Below are positions 42,495 to 49,662 of a DNA stretch of 64,000 nucleotides, one piece after another; the stretch's first letter is position 1; every line of letters starts with the position of its first letter. The stretch covers positions 127,169-191,168 of the forward strand of contig CAJUGX010000003.1 in NCBI GenBank assembly GCA_910586385.1, written 5' to 3'. Made by a program: the position numbers and the translations under genes. Source of the DNA: an uncultured Christensenella sp. (lineage in GTDB: Bacteria; Bacillota; Clostridia; Christensenellales; UBA1242). The notes under the pieces are model-generated. The model was not told the origin of the DNA. It saw nothing but the letters and a program-made list of their open reading frames with translations, and made no database searches.

Positions 42495-43616
42495 TTAAGC
42501 CACCCTTTCTTTTATATCGCGATATACATCAACAATGATTTTCCCAGCCTTTTCCACTTCTTCAAATGTCTGATAAGCATTGAAACTCACCCTGACACTT
42601 GAGATAACCTCGTCTTTTGAAAAACCAATATTCTCCAAAATACGATTTCCAGCTTTCTTTGCAGAACAAGCACTTCCAAGACCAACAATCACCCCTGCTT
42701 TGTTCAACGCGTGAAGCATAGTTTCGCCCTTAACCCCATTAAAAATGAGATTTTGAATATATGGTGATCCGCCAAAATCAGCATTTACTATTCCATCTTC
42801 ACACTTCAAACTGTCGACAAATCGTTTTTTAAGTTCTTGCACATGCGCCAAATTCGCCTCTACATCGGTAAGTTCAACAGCCTTTGCAAATTGCATTATT
42901 CCAGATACATTTTCTGTCCCAGAGCGAACCCCATATTGCTGCCCACCACCTTGAAACAACTCTTTGAGAGAATCCTTATTTTTGACATAAAGCCCCGCAA
43001 CTCCCTTTGGACCATGTATTTTATGAGCACTGAACGAATATAAGTCAACAGAGGTTTTCCTGAGAGAAAATGGAATTTTTTCAAATGCTTGAACCCCATC
43101 TACATGCAAAACTGCACGAGGACAAAGCCTCTCTTTGAGTTTTGACACCGCCTCAAGGTCATTTATCGCACCAGTCTCATTGCTTACGTGCATGACACTT
43201 ATCAATCTAGTTTTCTTATTCAAAACTTTCTCAAGCTCATTCAAATCAACTTGACCATTTTTCGCAAGAGGCACAAAATAAACCTTCACCCCATCCAACT
43301 CAAGTTTTTTTGCCACATTATACACGGATGGATGTTCACCAGCTGAGAAAACATACTCCCAGTCACCACTTCGAAAAGCACCTTTTATGGCAAGATTGTT
43401 ACTTTCAGTCGCACAACCAGTAAACAAAACATTTCCATCACTCACACCCAGCTCTTTTAGAAAATTTTTCTCAGCTCTTTTTATAAGCCTTTCAATTTCA
43501 ACAGCTTCATTTGTCAATGCTGAAGGATTGAAAAAAGCGTCGCATGAAAAAGTCTTGTGCACAGCAGCACATTCTTCAAACATTTTCGTTGTCCCAGCAT
43601 TGTCCAAATATATCAT
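42495..43616 (-). CDS. Cysteine desulfurase paired with ThiI (NifZ/IscS-like)
   Basis: A 373-residue PLP enzyme starting MIYLDNAGTTKMFEE. The Schiff-base Lys is in YSFSAHKIHGPKGVAGLYVK, and the persulfide Cys is in GVIVGLGSACSAKKAGN. Its position immediately before thiI matches the Bacillus nifZ-thiI pair, in which the desulfurase gives sulfur to ThiI. It is distinct from the iscS at 16308-17483. The ATG at 43616 follows AAGGAG. A palindromic repeat separates it from pheT. Confidence 0.94.
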   Translation of the reverse strand: MIYLDNAGTTKMFEECAAVHKTFSCDAFFNPSALTNEAVEIERLIKRAEKNFLKELGVSDGNVLFTGCATESNNLAIKGAFRSGDWEYVFSAGEHPSVYNVAKKLELDGVKVYFVPLAKNGQVDLNELEKVLNKKTRLISVMHVSNETGAINDLEAVSKLKERLCPRAVLHVDGVQAFEKIPFSLRKTSVDLYSFSAHKIHGPKGVAGLYVKNKDSLKELFQGGGQQYGVRSGTENVSGIMQFAKAVELTDVEANLAHVQELKKRFVDSLKCEDGIVNADFGGSPYIQNLIFNGVKGETMLHALNKAGVIVGLGSACSAKKAGNRILENIGFSKDEVISSVRVSFNAYQTFEEVEKAGKIIVDVYRDIKERVA

Positions 43617-43625
43617 ATCACTCCT

Positions 43626-43672
43626 TATATTGTGTACTATGCATACCAAAAGATTGCATCATACACCATATA
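43626..43672. repeat. Dispersed intergenic palindrome (pheT-desulfurase gap)
   Basis: TATATTGTGTACTATGC at 43626-43642 faces GCATCATACACCATATA at 43656-43672, 14 of 17 positions pairing. It is a clear copy of the family and fills the whole gap between pheT and the desulfurase gene. Confidence 0.7.
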
Positions 43673-43674
43673 CA

Positions 43675-46086
43675 TTATCTAAGTTTTGCACCATATCTAA
43701 ATTCAAGACTCTTCAAAACTTTGTTCATCACTGAATTGATTTCATCGCTTGTCAGCGTCTTTTCATTAGACAAGAAGACAATCTTATATGCCAAACTCTT
43801 CTTTCCACTTCCAATGGCAGCATTTCTATACACATCGAAAAGTTGAACATCATAGAATATTTTCCCACAAGCAGACTTGATTGCGGAAATAAGTTCTTCA
43901 TTTGTCACTTTTTCATCAACAACGACAGCAATATCTCTTTCTACTGGTTGATATTTTGACACTTCCTTTGTCTCGTGCACCCTTTCAGGAAGAGTCATGA
44001 GATAATCACAATCAATCTCGCCATAATAAACATCTTGGGCAATATCATAATTTTTCAAAACATTTTTATGCAACTTCCCAAAACAACCAATCCTCTTTCC
44101 ATCTTTTGTAATTATATCAGCACTCACACCGCTGTGCATAAAAGGCTCAGTTGATCTCTCAATCTTATATTCTGCAGACGTCAAAACAAGAAGATTTTCA
44201 ACCACCCCCTTCAATTGGAAGAAATCATATCCATTCTCACAAACAGCAAACGACAACCTGTTGTTTTCAACAGGAAGTTCTGTCAGTGGCAAAGCTTTTG
44301 GCATATATACTTTCCCAACCTCAAAGAATCTCAAATCCTTATTGCCAACAGAAAGATTGTATGCAATGTCAACAAGAAGCGCATGCGCCATAACAGTTCT
44401 CACCGTAGACAAATCTTCACTGATTGGGTTTGCAATTTTGATAACATTTCTTCTCATATCCCCTTCTGGAATAAGCAACTTGTCACATGCCGCAGAAGTG
44501 TAAAGAGAGTAGTTCAACGTCTCATAGAATCCGGCATCGACAAGAAGATTTTTGAAATTGTTTTCCATAACAAGTCTTGGGTGATATTGTCCGATTGTCG
44601 TTGCAGAGTTTTCAAACGCAATTCCGTCAACATTGTTGTAAACATCATATCCAAATATTCTGATTACTTCCTCAGCAACATCATTCTCATTTTTGATATC
44701 TTCCCTCACATATGGAGGAACACATTTCAAAACATCGCCCATAATTGTAGATTTAATCCCAAGCCCATTCAAAATTTGAAGCATTTTTTCTTTCGAAACT
44801 TCCACCCCAAGAATTTTGATAATCTTTGAGTAAGACAAAGTAAGCTCCACAGAATATTCCAACTTAACTTTTGAATCAACCTTGTCAATCACACCATCTA
44901 CAATCTCTCCACAACCAAGCATGCAAACCAAATTCAACGCTCGTCTCAAAGCGATGCTTGGAGAATTGATGTTTACCCCTTTTTCATATCTTGCAGAAGA
45001 ATCTGTTCTAAGACCAAACTTCTTGGCAGTAAGTCTTACACTCTTCAAGTCAAAAACAGCACATTCAAACACAGTTTCTTTGGTATCATCGTTGATGCAA
45101 GAGTTCGTTCCACCAATTACTCCCGCAATAACAACAGGCTTGTTTTTGTCAGAAATCACCATAACATCTTTATCAAGTTCGTATGTGTTGCCATTCAAAA
45201 CCCCAATCTTTTCACCATCTGTCGCTTGACGAACAACAATTTGGTGCCCATCAATATACTTATAATCAAACGCATGCATAGGCTGACCTTGTTCAACAAG
45301 CACAAAGTTGGTGATATCAACCATATTGTTGATAGGTTTGATACCAACAGCAGCAAGTCTGCTTCTCATCCAAAGAGGAGATCTCTCAAGCTTGATATTT
45401 TTGATATATGAAGCCATATATCTTGGACAATTTGCAGTCTTCACATCAACCTTAACAAAATCATTTACGTTTTGACCAACAGTCTTATAAGAAACATCAA
45501 TTTCTTTGAAATCTTTGCCAAACATTGCGCAGATTTCTCTTGCGATTCCAACAACACTGTTGCAATCTGGACGATTTGGAGTGACATTGATATCAAAAAC
45601 AACATCATCAAGCATCAAAACGTCTTCAATTTTTGCACCGATCTCAAAATCTTTTGGCAAAATCAAAATACCATTGATTCCTGCGCCTTCAAAATAGTTT
45701 TCATCAATACCCAACTCTTCTCCAGAGCAGAACATACCATCGCTTACAACACCGCGCATTGCAGAAGGCTTAATTTTCACACCATTTGCAAGATCTGCAC
45801 CATCCAAAGAGACCGGCACATTTGCCCCCTCAAAAACGTTTGTTGCAGAGGTAATGATTTGCACTTGTTTCCAACCCAGATTCACTTGACAAACAACGAG
45901 TTTGTCAGCGTTTGGATGCCTTTCAATCTTCACAATATTCCCAACATAAACATCGTGCAAATATTTGTTTTGATAGATTATATCTTCAACCTCAAAACCA
46001 GAAACAGTAAGTTTTTCCGCAACTTCTTCCGCCGAAATATCACTCAAATCAACAAAATCTTTCAACCACTTATATGTTACTTTCAT
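43675..46086 (-). CDS. pheT: Phenylalanyl-tRNA synthetase beta subunit
   Basis: The 803-residue beta chain of the alpha2-beta2 PheRS. It starts with MKVTYKWLKDFVDLSDISAE and a tRNA-binding EMAP-like domain (VGNIVKIERHPNADKLVVCQ). The B3/B4 editing region (about 210-370) follows, with RQATDGEKIGVLNGNTYELD, then the B5 domain, the catalytic-like core and the C-terminal ferredoxin-fold anticodon-binding domain (VSKYQPVERDIAVVVDEKVT). GGAG lies upstream. It follows pheS under T-box control, with a palindromic repeat in the gap. Confidence 0.98.
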   Translation of the reverse strand: MKVTYKWLKDFVDLSDISAEEVAEKLTVSGFEVEDIIYQNKYLHDVYVGNIVKIERHPNADKLVVCQVNLGWKQVQIITSATNVFEGANVPVSLDGADLANGVKIKPSAMRGVVSDGMFCSGEELGIDENYFEGAGINGILILPKDFEIGAKIEDVLMLDDVVFDINVTPNRPDCNSVVGIAREICAMFGKDFKEIDVSYKTVGQNVNDFVKVDVKTANCPRYMASYIKNIKLERSPLWMRSRLAAVGIKPINNMVDITNFVLVEQGQPMHAFDYKYIDGHQIVVRQATDGEKIGVLNGNTYELDKDVMVISDKNKPVVIAGVIGGTNSCINDDTKETVFECAVFDLKSVRLTAKKFGLRTDSSARYEKGVNINSPSIALRRALNLVCMLGCGEIVDGVIDKVDSKVKLEYSVELTLSYSKIIKILGVEVSKEKMLQILNGLGIKSTIMGDVLKCVPPYVREDIKNENDVAEEVIRIFGYDVYNNVDGIAFENSATTIGQYHPRLVMENNFKNLLVDAGFYETLNYSLYTSAACDKLLIPEGDMRRNVIKIANPISEDLSTVRTVMAHALLVDIAYNLSVGNKDLRFFEVGKVYMPKALPLTELPVENNRLSFAVCENGYDFFQLKGVVENLLVLTSAEYKIERSTEPFMHSGVSADIITKDGKRIGCFGKLHKNVLKNYDIAQDVYYGEIDCDYLMTLPERVHETKEVSKYQPVERDIAVVVDEKVTNEELISAIKSACGKIFYDVQLFDVYRNAAIGSGKKSLAYKIVFLSNEKTLTSDEINSVMNKVLKSLEFRYGAKLR

Positions 46087-46119
46087 TTTTTATTCTCCAT
46101 TTAATTTCTCATTTTAATT

Positions 46120-46164
46120 GCATAATACACAATATATAGCGTATTATGACGCATAATACATACA
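46120..46164. repeat. Dispersed intergenic palindrome (pheS-pheT gap)
   Basis: GCATAATAC at 46120-46128 pairs with GTATTATG at 46141-46148 around ACAATATATAGC, and GCATAATAC recurs at 46151-46159. It fills the pheS-pheT gap and would be present in the operon mRNA. Confidence 0.65.
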
Positions 46165-46165
46165 A

Positions 46166-47185
46166 TCATCTCATCTGTTTCAAGAATCTAAGATCATTCC
46201 TAAACAAATACTTGATGTTTGGAATCTTGTTTGTAATCATAACACTTCTGTCAATTCCTGGACCAAATGCAAAACCAGAATATTTGCTGCTGTCAATACC
46301 AGACATTTCCAAAATTGCAGGGTTCACAATCCCACCACCAAAAAACTCTGAGAAACCAGTCCCCTTGCAGAGCGCACACCCTTTGCCACCACAAATCTGA
46401 CAAGTCGCATCAATTTCAATACTTGGCTCTGTGAATGGGAAATATGAAGGCCTAACTCTCATCTTTACATCTTTTCCATAAAGACGCACCGCCATCTCCT
46501 TCACCATAATCATAAAGTCTTTAAGACCGATATTCTCATCAATTACAAGCGCTTCAAATTGGTTGAAAATTGGCGAGTGAGAACTGTCATTATCATTTCT
46601 ATAAACCCTTCCCGGACAAACAATCTTGAATGGAGGCTTAAGTGTTTCCATTGCATGTACTTGCGCAGGAGAAGTATGAGTCCTCATCAAAATTGAGTCT
46701 GTGATATACAACGAGTCTTGCATATCTCTTGCCGGATGATTCTTTGGCACATTCAACGCTTCAAAGTTGTAATAATCAGTTTCAATTTCCGGAGTCTGAA
46801 TAACTGTGAAACCCATTTCAACGCAAATATCAATAAATTTGTTGTTGAAGCGTGTCAAAGGATGCAAAGCCCCACGCTTTACCCCAGTGCTAGGCTCTGT
46901 GATATCAACCTTTTCATTTTCCATGTCAGCAAGAAGCTTTTCATTTTCAAGCTTGCACAACTTCTCTGTGAGTGCGGTTTCAATTTTTTCTCTCACCTTG
47001 TTTGCAAGAGAACCAATCTCCCTTCTAGCCTCCGCAGCGACATCTTTCATACCTCTCAAAATTTGAGTAAGCTTTCCTGTTTTGCCGAGATATTTCACCC
47101 TTATCTCATCAAGCAACTTCAAATCACTTGCGGAAGAAATCTCTTCCGTCCCTTCATTCATAATTTGGTTAAGTTCGTCTTTCAT
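46166..47185 (-). CDS. pheS: Phenylalanyl-tRNA synthetase alpha subunit
   Basis: The catalytic chain of PheRS. The 339 residues have an N-terminal coiled coil (about 1-90), then the class II core with motif 1 GALHPLTRFNNKFIDICVEM, motif 2 KIVCPGRVYRNDNDSSHSPI followed by FNQFEALVIDENI, and motif 3 GFAFGPGIDRSVMI. The ATG at 47185 is chosen for AAAAGGAG upstream; a longer reading into the T-box leader is not credible. First gene of pheST. Confidence 0.97.
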   Translation of the reverse strand: MKDELNQIMNEGTEEISSASDLKLLDEIRVKYLGKTGKLTQILRGMKDVAAEARREIGSLANKVREKIETALTEKLCKLENEKLLADMENEKVDITEPSTGVKRGALHPLTRFNNKFIDICVEMGFTVIQTPEIETDYYNFEALNVPKNHPARDMQDSLYITDSILMRTHTSPAQVHAMETLKPPFKIVCPGRVYRNDNDSSHSPIFNQFEALVIDENIGLKDFMIMVKEMAVRLYGKDVKMRVRPSYFPFTEPSIEIDATCQICGGKGCALCKGTGFSEFFGGGIVNPAILEMSGIDSSKYSGFAFGPGIDRSVMITNKIPNIKYLFRNDLRFLKQMR

Positions 47186-47189
47186 TTCT

Positions 47190-47440
47190 GCTCCTTTTAA
47201 TAAAATAATCGCCCTAACTATTAGGACGATTTTTGATCGTGGTACCACCTAATTTCTCATCACAAGGATGACTTATTTGCAATTTACGCATTGCTATGCG
47301 GAGATCTCTACTATTTCTTGTTCAAGATTCAGCTAAAAAGTGAATTCAATGCAGTCCTTCATACCCGATTTTCAGCAACCTCAGGCTCTCTGAATGATAT
47401 TCCACACCTACTAGTCTTTTATCATAGCTTTTATAAACAC
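47190..47440 (-). promoter_or_regulatory. Phenylalanine T-box leader of pheST
   Basis: Read on the minus strand, the leader contains the conserved T-box AGGTGGTACCACG (plus-strand 47238-47250). Upstream are stem I elements (AGTAGGTGTGGA, AGAGAGCCTGAGGTTGCTGA) and a specifier region GAATTCACT, in which TTC (plus-strand 47342-47344) is a Phe codon. Downstream a terminator stem (47207-47231) precedes pheS. T-boxes bind uncharged tRNA with the specifier and the T-box sequence to allow read-through, so pheST should be induced by Phe starvation. Confidence 0.93.
47203..47235 (-). terminator. T-box conditional terminator
   Basis: AATCG-C-CCTAA (47207-47217) pairs with TTAGG-A-CGATT (47221-47231) with one mismatch, followed by T-rich sequence in the minus direction. 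The antiterminator using the T-box sequence would compete with it. Confidence 0.85.
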
Positions 47441-47444
47441 TTTG

Positions 47445-47474
47445 ATTTTATCATACAAAAGCAAAACAAGTCAA
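47445..47474 (-). promoter_or_regulatory. Promoter of the T-box-pheST transcript
   Basis: On the minus strand TTGACT (47469-47474) and TAAAAT (47445-47450) are 18 bases apart, placing the start near 47438 at the beginning of the T-box leader. Confidence 0.65.
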
Positions 47475-47493
47475 CAATATCAGCGCAAAAACT

Positions 47494-47521
47494 TTGAATT
47501 TGAAGTCGTTTGTGATATCAT
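47494..47521 (+). promoter_or_regulatory. Promoter giving a probably leaderless rluA-type mRNA
   Basis: TTGAAT at 47494-47499 and TATCAT at 47516-47521, spaced by 16 bases. The ATG at 47528 is six bases after the -10 box and has no Shine-Dalgarno, so the transcript probably starts at the ATG. Confidence 0.55.
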
Positions 47522-47527
47522 CACCAT

Positions 47528-48406
47528 ATGGAAACATATGAAAAATACATAATCAGAGACCATTCATCACTAAAACAACCAACAATCTACTTCTGGCTCA
47601 AATCAATTGGCTTTTCGGAACATTTTATCAAAGCCTTACGAAAGAACGAAAGGTCATTCAAAGTCAATGGCACATATTGTAAAATCAATCACCGCATCTC
47701 CAATGGAGATATTCTCGAAATCATGAAAAACCCTCACCCAGCAAGCGCTATACAGCCTTGTGATGGAGAATTGGAAGTGATTTATGAAGATGATGAGTAT
47801 TTAGCAGTAAACAAACCACATCTTCTCGCTTGCATCCCAACCCGTTCGCACTACCAAGATAATCTTGGTGGAAGAATTGTGAAATATATGCAAACAAAAG
47901 ACCAAAATTTTGTTTTGAGAATGGTAAATCGGCTTGATAAGGACACCGCTGGCATTGTCATAGTCGCAAAATCAAACTCAGCGTACAACAACCTCAAAAA
48001 CATTGATAAAACATATTATGCTCTCTGCAGAGGAAAATTCGGCGAGAAAAATTTTACAATAGACAAACCAATTCTCACTATAAATGAAAATGGAATAAAC
48101 CAAATGAAAAGGGTCGTGTCCAAAGATGGCAAACCATCAGTGACCCATGCAACAATTGAAAAAGAGTTTGTCACCTACTCTCTCACCAAACTCAAGCTTG
48201 AAACCGGACGAACACACCAAATAAGAGTTCACCTCTCAAGCATTGGACACAATTTGATTGGCGACCACATCTACTCTTCCGTGACCGAGTCAGAAAACCA
48301 CACTTTTCTTATATTGAAAGAAGCCTCCTTCACACATCCTCAGACATGCAAACAAATCAACCTCAACATCCCCTTCCCAAACGAATGGGACAAATACCTT
48401 TCATAG
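47528..48406 (+). CDS. RluA-family pseudouridine synthase
   Basis: A 292-residue enzyme that converts uridine to pseudouridine in rRNA or tRNA. An S4-like RNA-binding segment at the N-terminus (about 15-70, IKALRKNERSFKVNGTYCK) is followed by the catalytic domain with the active Asp in RMVNRLDKDTAGIVIVAKSN, and by KLKLETGRTHQIRVHLSSIG. The target uridine cannot be assigned. It is divergent from pheST. A bidirectional terminator follows. Confidence 0.93.
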   Translation: METYEKYIIRDHSSLKQPTIYFWLKSIGFSEHFIKALRKNERSFKVNGTYCKINHRISNGDILEIMKNPHPASAIQPCDGELEVIYEDDEYLAVNKPHLLACIPTRSHYQDNLGGRIVKYMQTKDQNFVLRMVNRLDKDTAGIVIVAKSNSAYNNLKNIDKTYYALCRGKFGEKNFTIDKPILTINENGINQMKRVVSKDGKPSVTHATIEKEFVTYSLTKLKLETGRTHQIRVHLSSIGHNLIGDHIYSSVTESENHTFLILKEASFTHPQTCKQINLNIPFPNEWDKYLS

Positions 48407-48430
48407 ATCATCGCACACCTAAAATATCTC

Positions 48431-48477
48431 AAACTAAAAAAAGAACTTATCTTATTGACAAGTTCTTTTTTTAGTTT
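48431..48477. terminator. Bidirectional terminator
   Basis: AAACTAAAAAAAGAACTT and AAGTTCTTTTTTTAGTTT are perfect complements around a 12-base loop. It serves the pseudouridine synthase gene (+) and the small Cys-rich gene (-). Confidence 0.85.
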
Positions 48478-48483
48478 GGTCAA

Positions 48484-48645
48484 CTATTTGCAATTTTTTG
48501 TTGAGCCCGATCTCTTTCCACAACAACTTGATTTTGATTGTTGTTTTGAAGAGGAAGAATTCTTCTTTGATGAAGTCATTTCTCTTTCAGCTTCAACATT
48601 CGCACTTTTGCAAGCCTTATCTTCCGACTTTCTTCTTCCAAACAT
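48484..48645 (-). CDS. Small Ser/Lys/Cys-rich protein (53 aa)
   Basis: A short frame that translates as MFGRRKSEDKACKSANVEAE, then a Ser/Lys/Gln stretch, then SSCCGKRSGSTKNCK and a stop. The product is basic, hydrophilic and low in complexity, with a CC pair and two further Cys. A near-perfect ribosome site, AAAGGGAGGTAAACT, precedes the ATG, and a strong terminator follows the stop, so translation is likely despite the size. I do not recognise it; a metal-binding or RNA-binding role would be guesswork. Confidence 0.7.
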   Translation of the reverse strand: MFGRRKSEDKACKSANVEAEREMTSSKKNSSSSKQQSKSSCCGKRSGSTKNCK

Positions 48646-48722
48646 AGTTTACCTCCCTTTCAAGGCATTCAATCCTTGTAATATTAGGATGCACTAATCT
48701 GACCATTTTATTCAAACAAATG

Positions 48723-48746
48723 AAAAAATGGCACAAAAGTGCCATT
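48723..48746 (-). terminator. Rho-independent terminator after the DUF1292 gene
   Basis: AATGGCAC and GTGCCATT pair around AAAA, with TTTTTT following in the minus direction. Confidence 0.85.
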
Positions 48747-48777
48747 CATATTTCAACATACATAAACAAAACTCAAA

Positions 48778-49164
48778 TTAGTTCTTTTTAGGTTTCTTAC
48801 TGCTTGCTTCTGCTTCATCAAGAAGGTTGTAATATTCATCAAAGACATTGATTGCTGTCTTTTCATCTGTTTCAACCATCAAAACAGGTTCTTCCCCTTC
48901 TTTCTCTTCAACATAGAAGACAATTGCTTCATCATCTTGAACATTGTCAATCTTGTCAACAGGTTTCAAAACGCAGTAGATTTTTTCATTGTAAGGAATA
49001 ACTGCAATTTGTTCGAATGTCAATCTTCTTCCATTGTTGTCAAGAAGAACGATTGGATCCTTGTTATCTTCATCCAAAAGAATGTCAAGAATATCTTCTC
49101 TTTCGATTTCCTTTTCTGCTTCTTTTGAAACTTCTTCAATTTGCTTCATTTTTTTCTTATCCAT
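48778..49164 (-). CDS. DUF1292 family protein
   Basis: A 128-residue acidic cytoplasmic protein. The core IVLLDNNGRRLTFEQIAVIP with YCVLKPVDKIDNVQDDEAIV and a terminal FDEYYNLLDE matches DUF1292 proteins, which in Firmicutes sit beside ruvX. The N-terminal 25 residues are rich in Lys and Glu. The function is unknown. It lies 12 bases after ruvX. Confidence 0.9.
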   Translation of the reverse strand: MDKKKMKQIEEVSKEAEKEIEREDILDILLDEDNKDPIVLLDNNGRRLTFEQIAVIPYNEKIYCVLKPVDKIDNVQDDEAIVFYVEEKEGEEPVLMVETDEKTAINVFDEYYNLLDEAEASSKKPKKN

Positions 49165-49176
49165 AAAAACTCTCCT

Positions 49177-49602
49177 TTATTTATTTGGATTTTCATCAAG
49201 ATAGTTTTGCAATATTATTTGTGCAGAAACCTTGTCCAAAAGTTCTTTTCGTTTTTCCCACTTGATGCCTGCCTCTTTCAAGTACTCTTCTGCTTCAAAT
49301 GATGTATACCTTTCGTCTTGGAAACAAACTTCTGTGTCAGAAATTTTTGACAATTTTTCTGCAAATCCTCTCACAGCCAAAGACATTTCACTTTCCGTCC
49401 CATCTGCATTCAGTGGCAAGCCAAACACAACCTTGTCAACAGCCTTTTCTTTGATGAGGTTTGCAAAATAAATCAAGTCGTTTTCCTCACCCTGTGACTT
49501 TCGGATATGGTCAGCACTCGCAATTGTTGATGACAAATCTGAAAATGCCACACCAATCCTTGCCTTGCCAAAATCCAACCCCATTTTTCTTGAATATTGC
49601 AT
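49177..49602 (-). CDS. ruvX: RuvX/YqgF-family putative Holliday junction resolvase
   Basis: A 141-residue RNase H-fold nuclease with MGLDFGKARIGVAFSD at the N-terminus, VFGLPLNADGTESEM, VCFQDERYTSFEAEEYL and DKVSAQIILQNYLDE at the end. The family is linked to pre-16S rRNA 5' end maturation as well as recombination. The ribosome site GGTGATATA is modest. It is followed by the DUF1292 gene. Confidence 0.94.
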   Translation of the reverse strand: MQYSRKMGLDFGKARIGVAFSDLSSTIASADHIRKSQGEENDLIYFANLIKEKAVDKVVFGLPLNADGTESEMSLAVRGFAEKLSKISDTEVCFQDERYTSFEAEEYLKEAGIKWEKRKELLDKVSAQIILQNYLDENPNK

Positions 49603-49662
49603 TATATCACCAGTTTTATTTTATCTTATTTTAATCAATTTAGTCAATAAAATTTGCACATT

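Noticed and set aside
11692..46164. The dispersed palindromes as a CRISPR array
   Set aside because: Copies are kilobases apart, vary in sequence and are not separated by unique spacers of constant length. No cas genes are present.
48455..48697. Plus-strand open frame rich in Phe and Glu
   Set aside because: It is the reverse of the 53-residue minus-strand gene, begins inside the bidirectional terminator and lacks a ribosome site.
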